Assembly: GCF_028291745.1 (NCBI RefSeq)
Contig: NZ_JAQGNQ010000129.1
Coordinates: 1-64,000 of the forward strand
DNA: 64,000 bases
Source: Ramlibacter sp.
Lineage (GTDB): Bacteria > Pseudomonadota > Gammaproteobacteria > Burkholderiales > Burkholderiaceae_C
Reading direction: 5' to 3'
Both the position numbers and the translations under genes were made by a program. Numbering within the stretch: position 1 is the stretch's first letter; every line of letters begins with the position of its first letter. The notes beneath the pieces are model-generated. The model saw nothing but the letters and a program-made list of their open reading frames with translations, was not told the DNA's origin and ran no database searches. Shown one piece after another: positions 7,922-17,107 of this stretch.

Positions 7922-8904
7922 GCAGCGGCGACTGGCCGTACCGCCTGCGCGAGCATCGCGCCACCATGGGCGCGGTGGCGCTGTTCGTCGCGCTGTTCGC
8001 TCTCTACATCGGCAAGCACCCGGTGGGCTGGGACCGCGACGTGCTGACCACCGCGGCCAACAAGGGCGTGCTGCTCGCCATCGTCGCGATGGCGCAGACC
8101 CTGCCGGTGCTGATGGGAGGCATCGACCTGTCGGTCGGCATGGTGTTCGTGCTGGCCAACTGCATCGCATCGCACCTCGTGGTCGGCTCCGCCCTGCACG
8201 CCGGTTTCGGCGTCGTGGCGGTGCTGGCGGCCGGAGCCGCCTGCGGCCTGGTGAACGGGCTGGTCATCGTGTTCGGGCGGCTGCAGCCGATCATCACCAC
8301 GCTCGCCACCGGCATCATCTACTTCGGCCTGGCCCTGGGCCTGCGCCCGGTTCCCGGCGGCAGCGTGCACGCAGGGCTGGCGGACGCGCTGACCGGCGCC
8401 TTGCCCGGCGGCGTCCCGGCCATGCTGGTCGTGCTGCTGGCAGTGGTGCTGGTGGTGTGGGTGCCTTATCGCCGCTCGGTGCTCGGGCGCGCGGCGCTGG
8501 CCATGGGGTCCTCGGAAGCGGCCAGCTACATGTCGGGCGTGGCCATGGGGCGGACCACGCTGGTCACCTACGCGCTGGCCGGCCTGCTGGCTGCCATCGG
8601 CGGCCTGCTGCTTACCTTCGTCACCTACTCGGGCGAGGCATCGCAGGCGATCGGCGGCGTCTACACGCTCAACGCGATCGCCGCCGTGGTGCTGGGCGGC
8701 ACTTCACTGGCCGGCGGCTTCGGCAGCGCGATCGGCTCCGTGTTCGGCGCCTTCGCGCTGCGCACCATCGGCGACCTGCTGTTCGTGTTCGACCTGGAGC
8801 CGCTGTGGCAACCGCTGTTCCAGGGCGTGATCCTGCTGGCGGCCGTCTGCTTCGGCTCGCTGCGGCTGCTGCGCGTCGACAACCGGCTTGCGCTGTTTCG
8901 GTGA
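7918..8904 (+). CDS. Sugar ABC transporter permease 1 (RbsC family)
   Basis: This 328-residue integral membrane protein has about 8-10 hydrophobic segments and the BPD_transp_2 hallmark GGIDLSVG (about residues 63-70) plus the coupling segment GRAALAMGSSEAASYMSGV. It should form one half of a heterodimeric transmembrane channel with the next gene. The ATG overlaps the ATPase stop codon. No unusual features were seen. Substrate is unknown. Confidence 0.9.
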   Translation: MSSGDWPYRLREHRATMGAVALFVALFALYIGKHPVGWDRDVLTTAANKGVLLAIVAMAQTLPVLMGGIDLSVGMVFVLANCIASHLVVGSALHAGFGVVAVLAAGAACGLVNGLVIVFGRLQPIITTLATGIIYFGLALGLRPVPGGSVHAGLADALTGALPGGVPAMLVVLLAVVLVVWVPYRRSVLGRAALAMGSSEAASYMSGVAMGRTTLVTYALAGLLAAIGGLLLTFVTYSGEASQAIGGVYTLNAIAAVVLGGTSLAGGFGSAIGSVFGAFALRTIGDLLFVFDLEPLWQPLFQGVILLAAVCFGSLRLLRVDNRLALFR

Positions 8905-8908
8905 GCGC

Positions 8909-9877
8909 ATGACCACGCTCGCCCTGCGCCTGAAAGGCTCACGCCACCTGCCGGTGATGGCCGGCGCTGCCTGCAGCGTGGCTTTGCTGCTGGTGGGCAG
9001 CGTCTATTCGAGCAACTTCCTGTCGCCCGAGTACCTGCTGCTGCAACTGCAGATCGCGTCCTTCCTCGGCATCGTCGCCACGGGCGCGATGCTGGTGATC
9101 CTGCTGGGCGGCATCGACTTGTCGGTGCCCTGGCTGGTGACGGTGGGCGGGATGATGTCCGCCGCCGCGGCGGGGTGGTGGGGCGGGGCGGCGGCCGCGT
9201 TCGCCATTCCCTTCGGCATCCTGTGCGGCGCGCTCTTCGGGCTGCTGAACGGCATCGGCGTGGCCTACCTGCGCGTGCCTTCCATGATCTTCACGCTGGG
9301 CATCAACGCCGTCGCCCAGGGGCTGATCGTGGTGCACACCGGCGGCTTCGCGCCACAGGACCGCGCCACGCCAGCCATGCACCTGATCGCCACCGGCCGC
9401 TCGCTGCTCGGCATCCCCAACGCCCTGGTGGCGTGGGCCGCGGTGGGGGGTGCCACGCTGTTCCTGCTGCACCGGACCAGCTTCGGCCGCGCCGTCTACG
9501 CGGTCGGCAACCGGGAGCGCGCTGCCTACCTCTCCGGCATCGCCACGCGGCGCGTCACCCTGCTCTGCTTCGTGATCGCCGGTGCCTGTTCGGCCGCGGC
9601 CGGCGTGCTGCTCACGGGTTATTCCACCAAGGCGTACCAGGCGATGGGCGACGCCTACCAGCTGCCGGCGATTGCCGCGGTGGTGCTGGGCGGCACCCAC
9701 ATCCTGGGCGGCCGCGGGACCTACCTGGGCACGGTCGTCGGCGTGGTGCTGATCACGCTGCTGCAGTCCATCCTCTCCGTGATGCAGATCCCGGAGATGG
9801 GCCGCCAGGTCGCCTACGGGCTGGTGATCATCGCGATGCTGCTGGTGTACGGCCGCGGCCAGCGGCACGCGGGTTGA
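8909..9877 (+). CDS. Sugar ABC transporter permease 2 (RbsC family)
   Basis: This 322-residue inner-membrane permease is a paralogue of the preceding one. It has the same GGIDLSVP motif, multiple transmembrane helices and the cytoplasmic coupling loop (GRAVYAVGNRERAAYLSGI). I chose the ATG at 8909, four bases after the first permease's stop. An in-frame alternative inside the upstream gene has no better signal. Two different permeases instead of a homodimer suggest a heterodimeric channel, as in some xylitol, inositol or autoinducer-type importers. Confidence 0.9.
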   Translation: MTTLALRLKGSRHLPVMAGAACSVALLLVGSVYSSNFLSPEYLLLQLQIASFLGIVATGAMLVILLGGIDLSVPWLVTVGGMMSAAAAGWWGGAAAAFAIPFGILCGALFGLLNGIGVAYLRVPSMIFTLGINAVAQGLIVVHTGGFAPQDRATPAMHLIATGRSLLGIPNALVAWAAVGGATLFLLHRTSFGRAVYAVGNRERAAYLSGIATRRVTLLCFVIAGACSAAAGVLLTGYSTKAYQAMGDAYQLPAIAAVVLGGTHILGGRGTYLGTVVGVVLITLLQSILSVMQIPEMGRQVAYGLVIIAMLLVYGRGQRHAG

Positions 9878-9902
9878 ACGCGCGACCACGAGGAGACGGA
9901 CC

Positions 9903-10844
9903 ATGGCCATTGAACTCACCGACAGCTTCGAGGTGATCGACGAGCGCTTTCGCACGCTCGCCTTCGGCAACGTGCACCTCGAGCGGCTGTACACCGGCTG
10001 CCGCTGGGCGGAGGGGCCGGCCTGGTTCGCGGCCGGACGCTACCTCGTCTGGTCGGACATCCCCAACGACCGCATGTTGCGATGGGACGAAACCGATGGC
10101 TCGGTGTCCGTGTTCCGGCAGCCGGCGCTGAACACCAACGGCCACACCGTGGACGCGCAGGGCCGCCTCGTCTCCTGCGAGCACCGCGGCCGCTGCGTCT
10201 CGCGCACGGAGCATGACGGCACGCGCAGCGTGCTGGCCGACCGCTACGAAGGCAAGCGCTTGAACTCGCCCAACGACGTGGTGGTGAAGTCGGACGGCAG
10301 CATCTGGTTCTCGGACCCCAGCTACGGCATCGACAGCGACTACGAGGGCCAGGCGGCACCGAGCGAACTGGGCGCCTGCTGCGTGTACCGCATCGCGCCC
10401 GACCTGCGCCGAGTGACGCGCGTGGCCAGCGACTTCGTGCAGCCGAACGGCCTGGCGTTCTCGCCGGACGAGCGCTGGCTGTACATCGTGGACACCGGGG
10501 CCACGCACCGGGACGACGGCCCCCGGCACATCCGCCGCTTCCGCGTGCAGGACGACGGCGCCCGCCTGGACGGCGGCGAGGTGTTCGCGGAATGCGGCAA
10601 CGGCCTGTTCGACGGGCTGCGCGTCGACGTCCACGGCAACCTGTGGACCAGCGCCGGCGACGGGGTGCATTGCTACGCTCCGGATGCGACGCTGATCGGC
10701 AAGGTGCGCGTGCCCGAGGCGGTGGCCAACGTGTGCTTCGGCGGGCCCAGGCTGAATCGCCTGTTCATCTGCGCGACGACTTCGCTGTATTCGGTGTATT
10801 TGAATACGCGAGGGGCGCTCAGTCCGGCACGAAGCGCGCCCTGA
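9903..10844 (+). CDS. SMP-30/gluconolactonase family lactonase
   Basis: This 313-residue cytoplasmic six-bladed beta-propeller belongs to the SMP-30/LRE family, which hydrolyses sugar lactones with a bound divalent metal. Metal-site signatures are visible: Glu37 in WAEGPAWF, Asn in NSPNDVVV, the VQPNGLAFSPD motif, and Asp in the final DGLRVDVHGNLW blade. The start ATG follows AGGAG in the 25-bp gap after permease 2, so it is most likely the last gene of the importer operon. Context suggests it opens the lactone formed from the imported sugar. Its last 26 bp overlap the convergent gene below. Confidence 0.9.
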   Translation: MAIELTDSFEVIDERFRTLAFGNVHLERLYTGCRWAEGPAWFAAGRYLVWSDIPNDRMLRWDETDGSVSVFRQPALNTNGHTVDAQGRLVSCEHRGRCVSRTEHDGTRSVLADRYEGKRLNSPNDVVVKSDGSIWFSDPSYGIDSDYEGQAAPSELGACCVYRIAPDLRRVTRVASDFVQPNGLAFSPDERWLYIVDTGATHRDDGPRHIRRFRVQDDGARLDGGEVFAECGNGLFDGLRVDVHGNLWTSAGDGVHCYAPDATLIGKVRVPEAVANVCFGGPRLNRLFICATTSLYSVYLNTRGALSPARSAP

Positions 10845-11073
10845 AACTCGCCGCGTCCGATTCCAGTTCGAAGGTCACCAGCTGCCCGTTCTTGCCGTCG
10901 GCCAGGCGATGCGCCGCGAACAAGGTCCACCGGCCCTTCGGGTCATAGCTGGGCGGATCGACCAGCGCGTAGGGATGCGGCACGAACACCTCGTGCACGA
11001 AGATCACGTGGTCGCGGTTGCGCGGCGACGGATAAAGCTTGTAGGTCTCGGTGGTGATCGCGCTGCCTGCCAT
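10819..11073 (-). CDS. Small hypothetical protein
   Basis: This 84-residue protein has no recognised domain, signal peptide or membrane segment. It is a mixed alpha/beta-looking sequence (YKLYPSPRNRDHVIFVHEVFVPHPYALVDPP) with conserved-looking aromatic and Pro positions. It converges on the lactonase gene and overlaps its 3' end by 26 bp. The start ATG at 11073 lacks an obvious SD. Coding is plausible because the product has balanced composition, unlike shadow frames in this GC-rich DNA. Confidence 0.6.
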   Translation of the reverse strand: MAGSAITTETYKLYPSPRNRDHVIFVHEVFVPHPYALVDPPSYDPKGRWTLFAAHRLADGKNGQLVTFELESDAASFRARFVPD

Positions 11074-11239
11074 GCCGCACTATACGGCGCCGGGCGACCT
11101 GTCCTCGCGCTCCGTCCGCTCCGCCCGGGCTGCATCTGGCGACCTCGAACGGCGTTTTGTCGCATGGGCCTGACTCTCGCCGGCGCCGGCCATCACAGTT
11201 CACCGCAACGCGGCGCGGTGCCGCGAACAGGAGATGACG

Positions 11240-11476
11240 ATGGAACAGGCGGCAAGGCAGGTCGAGACCCGCGGATTGCATGGCGCGCAGCGGGGCTGGC
11301 TGATTCACGCCACGGTCTACGCGGCCGTGAACCTGGGGCTCGTGGTGCTGGCGTGGGCGCACGGCCGCTCGCCGATGCTGGCACCGGCGCTGGGCTGGGG
11401 CCTCGGCCTGGCGATCCACGGGCTGGTGGTGTTCGGCGTCACGATGGGGCGCCGCAGCGGCAAGCGGCCCGCGTGA
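11240..11476 (+). CDS. Small two-transmembrane-domain protein
   Basis: This 78-residue protein has a short charged N-terminus, two hydrophobic helices (LIHATVYAAVNLGLVVLAWAH and ALGWGLGLAIHGLVVFGVTM) and a basic tail. The pattern matches the '2TM domain' family found alone or attached to histidine kinases. AGGAG at 11229-11233 sits directly against an ATG at 11234 but six bases from the second ATG at 11240, so the second is the better start. Function is unknown. It is probably an inner-membrane protein. Confidence 0.75.
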   Translation: MEQAARQVETRGLHGAQRGWLIHATVYAAVNLGLVVLAWAHGRSPMLAPALGWGLGLAIHGLVVFGVTMGRRSGKRPA

Positions 11477-11494
11477 GAGTCACGCGAAGAAGGA

Positions 11495-12451
11495 TTAACG
11501 AAAGACCTGCGGATTCACCACGTTGGCCGGGCGTTCACCGCGAAGCAGGGCCAACACCGTGGCGACGGTGCCGTGGCTCATGGCCCGCATGCTGGTGTCC
11601 GTGATGCCGGCGACGTGTGGCGTCAACAGCAGATTGGGAGCTTCGAAGATCGGCTCGCCTCCGGTGAGGGGTTGGCGATCGTGCACATCGAGCGCGGCGC
11701 CGCCCAGCTTTCCGGCACGCAGTGCGCTGACCAGGGCCGCAGTGTCGATCACGGGCCCGCGCGACACGTTGATCAGGATGGCATCGCGCTTCATCGTCGC
11801 GAGGGTGGCGGCGTCCACCAGGCCGCGGGTCTGGTCGTTCAGCGGGCAACACAGCACGACGACATCGGCCTGGGAGAAAAGCTGATGCTTGGCTACGGCT
11901 TCGATGCCGGCTGGCAGCGCGCTCGGGCGCCGGGTCAGCCCGAGTACGCGCATTCCCATCGCACTGGCGACCTGCGCCAGCCGGCTGCCGATCGCGCCGA
12001 CACCGACGATGCCGCACGTACCGCTACCGAGTTCGGCTCCCGTGTCGGCAAGGGGGCGCGCGACTGCCCAGCCCCGGCTGCGCAATCCGGCATCCATCGT
12101 TGCGAGGCCGCGGCGCAGGTGGAGCATGGCGGCGAGGCAATACTCGACGACGGCCTGCGTGTTGGAGCCGGGCAGGTTCGCGACGGGAATGCCGCGCGCC
12201 GTCGCCGCTTCGACGGGGATCATGTCGAGTCCGACGCCATGGCGCACGACGGCGCGCAAGTTGCCGGCGTTGTCGAAGATCGTCGGCGGCAATTGCGCGC
12301 GCACCACCAGGGCATCGACCTCGGCGACCAATCTTGTCAGCGTGTCGGGCTTCGTGTCGGGCGCCAGCACGACTTCGCAATGTTGCGCGAGCACAGGTTG
12401 CACCTGCGGGTGCATGGGGTTGGTGAGCAGGACGCGGGGCTTAGCGGTCAA
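11495..12451 (-). CDS. D-2-hydroxyacid dehydrogenase
   Basis: This 318-residue NAD(P)-dependent enzyme interconverts a 2-hydroxyacid and a 2-oxoacid. The Rossmann motif GVGAIG (about 150-155), the catalytic Arg in INVSRG and the His in TPHVAG are visible. The position usually holding the catalytic Glu (DVFxxEP) reads DVHDRQP here, a Gln variant known in parts of the family. The start is TTG at 12451, supported by GGGAGAG about 7 nt upstream. It is the last gene of the minus-strand catabolic operon, 119 bp after the Bug gene, and converges with the 2TM gene. Confidence 0.88.
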   Translation of the reverse strand: MTAKPRVLLTNPMHPQVQPVLAQHCEVVLAPDTKPDTLTRLVAEVDALVVRAQLPPTIFDNAGNLRAVVRHGVGLDMIPVEAATARGIPVANLPGSNTQAVVEYCLAAMLHLRRGLATMDAGLRSRGWAVARPLADTGAELGSGTCGIVGVGAIGSRLAQVASAMGMRVLGLTRRPSALPAGIEAVAKHQLFSQADVVVLCCPLNDQTRGLVDAATLATMKRDAILINVSRGPVIDTAALVSALRAGKLGGAALDVHDRQPLTGGEPIFEAPNLLLTPHVAGITDTSMRAMSHGTVATVLALLRGERPANVVNPQVFR

Positions 12452-12570
12452 GGAAGGACTCTCCCTGGTGGACGGGGTTCGACAAGCGACCGAAGCCTTC
12501 GACCGTGACGGTGCTGTTCGGCTTCAGCCACGCAGCTGGCTGGCGGGCGCGACGCCGCCGCGGCCCCGGA

Positions 12571-13545
12571 TCAATCCACCTTCGCGCCGGACTCCTTCAC
12601 GATCTTTCCCCACTTGGCGCTCTCGGTGCGGATGAAGCCGGCGAACTGGTCCGGGCCGCCGGCGCTGACCTGGATGCCCAGGCTTTGCAGCTTCTCCTGC
12701 ACGTCGTGCATCTGCAGCACCTTGTGGATCTCGGTGTTCAGGCGCGCCACCACCTCGCGCGGCGTGCCGGCCGGAGCGAGCAGGCCGAACCACTGCAGCG
12801 CCTCGAAGCCGGGCAGGCCGGACGACGCGACGGTGGGCAGCCGGGGCGCGACCGGAGAAGGCTTGGCGTCCGTGACCGCCAGCGCGTTGAGCTTGCCGCT
12901 CTGCACGTAAGGCAGGAAGGCCACCGCGGTGCCGAAGGCCACCTGCAGGCGGCCGGCGACCAGGTCCACCATCATCGGCGAGTCGCCCTTGTACGGCACG
13001 TGCTGCAGGTCCACGCCCGCCATCGTCTTGAAGTATTCGGCCGTGAGGTGCGACACGCTGCCATTGCCGGTGGAGCCGAACATGATCTGCCCCGGCTTGC
13101 TCCTGGCCAGCGCAATGAATTCCGCCACGTTCTTCGCGGGCACGGAGGGATGCACCACCATCAGGATCGTCGCGGTGCCGATCAAGGTGATCGGTGCGAA
13201 GTCGCGCACCGGGTCGTACGGCAGCTTCGGATACAGGCTGGCCGCGATCGCGTGCGTGCTGCTCGTGCCCATGAGGATGGTGTAGCCGTCGGCAGCTGCC
13301 TTGGCCACCACGTCCGAGCCGGTGGTACCGCCGGCACCGCCGCGGTTGTCGATCACCACCGCCTGGCCGAGGCCTTGCGAGAGCTTCTCGCCGATCAGGC
13401 GGCCGACGATGTCGGTCGAGCCGCCGGCGGGAAACGGGATGACCAGGCGCACCGGCTTGGTGGGCCAGGCTTGCGCGAACGCGCCACCGGAGAGCGCCAG
13501 GGCAAGCGCGGCGACAGCGCCGCGGCGGGTGAGGAAGGCACGCAT
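12571..13545 (-). CDS. Bug family periplasmic binding protein (first copy)
   Basis: This 324-residue protein of the tripartite tricarboxylate (TctC/Bug) family starts with a signal peptide (MRAFLTRRGAVAALALALSGGAFA) and shows the hallmark segments WPTKPVRLVIPFPAGGSTDIVGR, DNRGGAGGTTG and HVPYKGDSP. Such proteins bind small carboxylates or aromatic acids in the periplasm, and many in Burkholderiales are orphans without TctAB membrane partners. None is present here. Its ATG overlaps the TGA of the upstream oxidoreductase (TGATG), so it is coupled to the catabolic genes. Confidence 0.92.
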   Translation of the reverse strand: MRAFLTRRGAVAALALALSGGAFAQAWPTKPVRLVIPFPAGGSTDIVGRLIGEKLSQGLGQAVVIDNRGGAGGTTGSDVVAKAAADGYTILMGTSSTHAIAASLYPKLPYDPVRDFAPITLIGTATILMVVHPSVPAKNVAEFIALARSKPGQIMFGSTGNGSVSHLTAEYFKTMAGVDLQHVPYKGDSPMMVDLVAGRLQVAFGTAVAFLPYVQSGKLNALAVTDAKPSPVAPRLPTVASSGLPGFEALQWFGLLAPAGTPREVVARLNTEIHKVLQMHDVQEKLQSLGIQVSAGGPDQFAGFIRTESAKWGKIVKESGAKVD

Positions 13546-14816
13546 CAGATTCCTTGTTGTGAGGCGCAAGTCGCAGCAAGCTCCACGCCAGTTGCATCGC
13601 GCGCCGGCGGCTCGCCGAACAGCGCAGCGGCGATCCATTGCGCGGTGTTCAGCGAATCGGTGAGCCCCAGGTGGCCGTGGCCGGTGGCGATCCACAGGTT
13701 GGCGCGCCCGGGCGCGGCGCCCACCACGGGCACCGAGTCGGGCATGCAGGGTCGATGTCCCATCCAGCTGCGCGTGGGCAGCGTGGCCAGGCCGCGGAAG
13801 GTCTCGCGTGCAATGCGACCGAGCACTGCGGCGCGGCGCGGATCCGGCGGCGCCGCCAGGCCGCCGATCTCCACTGTGCCGCCGACGCGCAGCCCGCCTT
13901 CCATGGGCGTGACGAAGACCTTGCGATCGGCAAGCACCACGGTGCGCGAGACCGCGTCGCGCCCGCCCTCGAACTGCAGGTGATAGCCGCGCTGGCTTTC
14001 CAGCGCGAGCTGGATGCCCAGCGGCGCCAGCAGCTCCTTCGACCACGCGCCGGCAGCGACGACGACATGGTCGTAGCCTGGCCCGGAACCGCCGCTGCCT
14101 TGCAGGCTCCACTGCGCGCCGGCCTGCAGCAGGCGCGAAACGCTTGCGCGCTCGATGCGCCCGCCCGCGGCCGTGAAGGCGCGCGCCATCGCCTGCACGT
14201 AGCGGAAGGGATTGAGGATGGTGGCGTGATCCGCGAGGTACATCCCGAGCTGGTAGCGCTCGCCGACGTTCGGCTCCAGCGCGAGGATGCCGGCGCGATC
14301 CAGCCGCTCGCTGCGGAACCCGTACGCCTCGCGCATGCGCCAGCCCGTTGCGTCCTTGGCCAGCGCCTGCGCATCGGGATAGAGGTGCAGGTGGCCGCGT
14401 TGCAGGAACAGCTCCGGCACCCCGAGCTCGCGGGTCATCGCCTCGTGCGCAGCGATCGCGCCGGCATGGATCGTGGCCAGCTTGCGCGCCGATGCCTGCA
14501 CGGTCCGCGGCCGCGCGGAGGCCACGAAGCGCGCCAGCCACGGCAGCGCGCGGGGCAGGTAGCGCAGCGGCAGGTACAGCGGGCTTTCGTCGTCCAGCAG
14601 CATGCCGGGAACGGATGCCAATACCCCGGGCAAGGCGAGCGGCGCCACCGAGCCGGGACTGATCGCGCCGGAGTTGCCGAAGCTGCAGCCGCGGCCCGGC
14701 TCGTCGCGGTCCACCAGCGTCACCTGCGCACCGCGCTTGCGCAGTGCCAGCGCGATGCTGGTGCCGACGATGCCGGCGCCTACCACCGCGACGCGCGCGT
14801 TCGACGGCGCTGCCAT
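13545..14816 (-). CDS. FAD-dependent D-amino acid dehydrogenase-like oxidoreductase
   Basis: This 423-residue DAO-family flavoenzyme has an N-terminal FAD-binding motif VVGAGIVGTSIALALRKRGAQVTLVD (residues 11-36), then CSFGNSGAISPG typical of DadA, and the C-terminal GHGHLGLT flavin-contact motif. It should oxidise an amino acid or other secondary amine to an imine/oxoacid. Both ends overlap neighbours by one base (TGATG), tying it to the amidohydrolase and the Bug protein. Context (amide hydrolysis, amine oxidation, oxoacid reduction) suggests catabolism of an N-acylated or cyclic amino-acid-like compound. That is an inference. Confidence 0.9.
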   Translation of the reverse strand: MAAPSNARVAVVGAGIVGTSIALALRKRGAQVTLVDRDEPGRGCSFGNSGAISPGSVAPLALPGVLASVPGMLLDDESPLYLPLRYLPRALPWLARFVASARPRTVQASARKLATIHAGAIAAHEAMTRELGVPELFLQRGHLHLYPDAQALAKDATGWRMREAYGFRSERLDRAGILALEPNVGERYQLGMYLADHATILNPFRYVQAMARAFTAAGGRIERASVSRLLQAGAQWSLQGSGGSGPGYDHVVVAAGAWSKELLAPLGIQLALESQRGYHLQFEGGRDAVSRTVVLADRKVFVTPMEGGLRVGGTVEIGGLAAPPDPRRAAVLGRIARETFRGLATLPTRSWMGHRPCMPDSVPVVGAAPGRANLWIATGHGHLGLTDSLNTAQWIAAALFGEPPARDATGVELAATCASQQGI

Positions 14817-16030
14817 CAGCGTTGCTGCTCACGCTTGTCGGACACGATGCGGCCGTCCTTGAGCACCAGTTGCAGTCGCCGCACGTTGTTGATGTCCTCG
14901 AGCGGATTGCCGCCGACGACGATCAGGTCGGCGATCTTGCCCCGCTCGATCGTGCCGAGGTCGTCCCCCACGCCGCAGATGGCGGCGCCGTTGCGCGTGG
15001 CGGCGACCAGCGCCTGCCACGGCGTGGCGCCGTCGCGCACCCACAGGCCGAGTTCCAGCAGCGCCGCGTCCTTGAGCGGCCGGATGTCGGAGCCAAGCGC
15101 CATCTTCACGCCCGCCTTCAGTGCCTTGGCAAAGCCGTGGCGATGATCGTCGGAGGCTGCATCCGCCCGGCAGCACAGCGAGGCAGCGAGATTGCGGTTC
15201 TTCACCCAGCGCTCTTCCCAGTCGTTGCTGGCCTGGGTGGGCGTGAGATGGCTGATCGACAGCGTCGGCACGTACCAGGTGCCGTGCTGCAGGAACAGCT
15301 CGATGCATTCGTCGTCAAGGATGTAGCCGTGCTCGATGCTGTGGGCGCCCAGGCGGATCGCCGCCTTCACCGCCTGCGGATTGGTGGCATGCGCCATCAC
15401 CTTGAAGTCGCGCAGCTTGCAGATCTCGAAGGCGGCCTTGAGCTCCTCCTCCAGCAGGAAGGAGTGGCGGTGCAGGTCCCATGCCGGGCCCATGATGCCG
15501 CCAGAGAGATTGAGCTTGATGTGGTCGACGCCGTTCTTGATCTGATCGCGGATCGCGTGCACGAAGCCATAGGGACCATCCACTTCGAGCGCGTGGCCCG
15601 AGGTGAGGAAGTGACCGCCCGTGGTGGTGAGAAAGTGGCCGGCCGCAAACAGGCGCGGCCCCAGGTGCTGGCCCGAGTCGAAGGCGCGCTTCCAGGCCAC
15701 GTCCATGAAGTGGTGCGCGCCCGCACAGCGAAACCCGACGATGCCGGAGTCCAGCAGGCCCGCCTGCAGCCGGTGGCCGAACAGCGTCACCTGATCGGGC
15801 AGCGGCACGTCGTTGAGCGACAGGTAGTCGGGGTGGATGTGGACGTCCCACAGGCCCGGCATCAGCCACGCGCCGCGCAGGTCGACGACCTGGGCATCGC
15901 CCATCGGCGGCGCCGAGCCGGCGTCGAAGATGTCGCGGATGCGGCCGTCCTCGATCAGGACGGCGGTATCCGGCCGCGGCCGGGGCTCGACGCAATCGAT
16001 CAGCGTCGCATGGGTGAGGAGAGTCTTCAT
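14816..16030 (-). CDS. Amidohydrolase (imidazolonepropionase/prolidase-like)
   Basis: This 404-residue metal-dependent hydrolase has the binuclear-site motifs in order: HIHPD (about 64-68), the probable carboxylated Lys in DHIKLNLSGG, His in MAHATN, His in SIEHGY, and Asp in LGSDIR. A final beta-sandwich segment (GTIERGKIADLIVVGGNPLEDI) is diagnostic of the amidohydrolase superfamily. There is no signal peptide, so it acts in the cytoplasm on an imported compound. GAAGGA lies a few bases before the ATG. It sits 19 bp after the second Bug gene and overlaps the oxidoreductase start. Confidence 0.9.
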   Translation of the reverse strand: MKTLLTHATLIDCVEPRPRPDTAVLIEDGRIRDIFDAGSAPPMGDAQVVDLRGAWLMPGLWDVHIHPDYLSLNDVPLPDQVTLFGHRLQAGLLDSGIVGFRCAGAHHFMDVAWKRAFDSGQHLGPRLFAAGHFLTTTGGHFLTSGHALEVDGPYGFVHAIRDQIKNGVDHIKLNLSGGIMGPAWDLHRHSFLLEEELKAAFEICKLRDFKVMAHATNPQAVKAAIRLGAHSIEHGYILDDECIELFLQHGTWYVPTLSISHLTPTQASNDWEERWVKNRNLAASLCCRADAASDDHRHGFAKALKAGVKMALGSDIRPLKDAALLELGLWVRDGATPWQALVAATRNGAAICGVGDDLGTIERGKIADLIVVGGNPLEDINNVRRLQLVLKDGRIVSDKREQQR

Positions 16031-16049
16031 CGGTCCTTCGTTGCGTGGC

Positions 16050-17018
16050 TCACTCGGCCACGATGCCGACCTTGCCGGCCAGCTCTTGCCACTTGTTCAC
16101 TTCGGCCTGCACGAAGCGGCCGAATTCGTCGGGCGTCTGCGGCGAGGGGACGATGCCCTTGTCATTGAAGCCCTTCGCGAGCTCGGGTGCATGCAGCGCG
16201 GCCACCGCCTCGGCGTTCACGCGCTCGATCACGCTGCGCGGCGTCTTCGCCGGCGCGAACAGGCCGAACCAGGTGCCACCGGAGAAAGCGGGCAGTCCCG
16301 CCTCGGCAAACGTGGGCACGTTCGGCGCGCCTGGCAAACGCTGCCGGCTCGCGACGGCCAGCGCGCGCAGCTTGCCGGCACGCACCTGCTCCAGCACGGC
16401 GGGCGGCCCGTCGAAGGTGTACTGCACCTGGCCGGCAATCAGGTCCACGATGGACGGGCCGCTGCCCTTGTACGGCACGTGCACGCTGTTGGTGCCCGTG
16501 AGCACCTTGAACAGCTCGCCGGCAAGATGGTTGGACGTGTTGTTGCCGAAGGAGGAGTAGTTGAGCTTGCCCGGATGCGCCTTCGCATAGGCGATGAACT
16601 CCTGCAGCGTGTGGGCCGGCACCGCGGGGTTCACGACCAGCAGGAAAGGCACCTGCCCCACCAGCGTGATCGGCTGCAGGTCGCGCACCGGGTCGTACGG
16701 TATCGCCTTCATGGTGATGGGTGCGATCGAGACCTCCGGCGAGGCCGCCAGCAGCAGCGTGTAGCCGTCCGGCTCCGCCCGAACGACCGCGCTCGCGGCC
16801 AGGGTGCCGCCGGCGCCAGCGCGGTTGTCCACCACCACGGCCTGGCCGAGGCGCCGCCCCAGTTGCTCCGCCAGCAATCGGCCCGCAACGTCCGTGCTGC
16901 CGCCCGGCGGATAGCCGATCAGCATGCGCACCGGCCGGGCGGGCCAGGCGCCCTGCGCGAAGGCACCGGCGTGCGCCCCCGCGGCGGCCGAAACGAGCAG
17001 GAAAGTACGACGTCGCAT
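16050..17018 (-). CDS. Bug family periplasmic binding protein (second copy)
   Basis: This 322-residue TctC/Bug protein has a signal peptide with a basic start (MRRRTFLLVSAAAGAHAGAFA), then WPARPVRMLIGYPPGGSTDVAGR, DNRAGAGGTL and HVPYKGSGP. The ATG at 17018 has TGGAGAA about six bases upstream. An in-frame extension towards 17324 would run across the control region and is rejected. It is the first gene of the operon, facing the divergent IclR gene. It is related to, but clearly diverged from, the Bug protein three genes downstream, so the two may bind different molecules. Confidence 0.92.
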   Translation of the reverse strand: MRRRTFLLVSAAAGAHAGAFAQGAWPARPVRMLIGYPPGGSTDVAGRLLAEQLGRRLGQAVVVDNRAGAGGTLAASAVVRAEPDGYTLLLAASPEVSIAPITMKAIPYDPVRDLQPITLVGQVPFLLVVNPAVPAHTLQEFIAYAKAHPGKLNYSSFGNNTSNHLAGELFKVLTGTNSVHVPYKGSGPSIVDLIAGQVQYTFDGPPAVLEQVRAGKLRALAVASRQRLPGAPNVPTFAEAGLPAFSGGTWFGLFAPAKTPRSVIERVNAEAVAALHAPELAKGFNDKGIVPSPQTPDEFGRFVQAEVNKWQELAGKVGIVAE

Positions 17019-17107
17019 CCATGTTCTCCAGATCGTGAGGCCGCGGTGCGGCCGGCTCGCCGGGTGATGCACTTTATATGCCTGGCGCATCGAAATGCAA
17101 TATGCGA

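Noticed and set aside
12571-14832. Apparent 750-residue minus-strand fusion of an oxidoreductase and Bug protein
   Set aside because: The frame passes through noise before 13545. The Bug gene has its own ATG and signal peptide, and the oxidoreductase lies in another frame.
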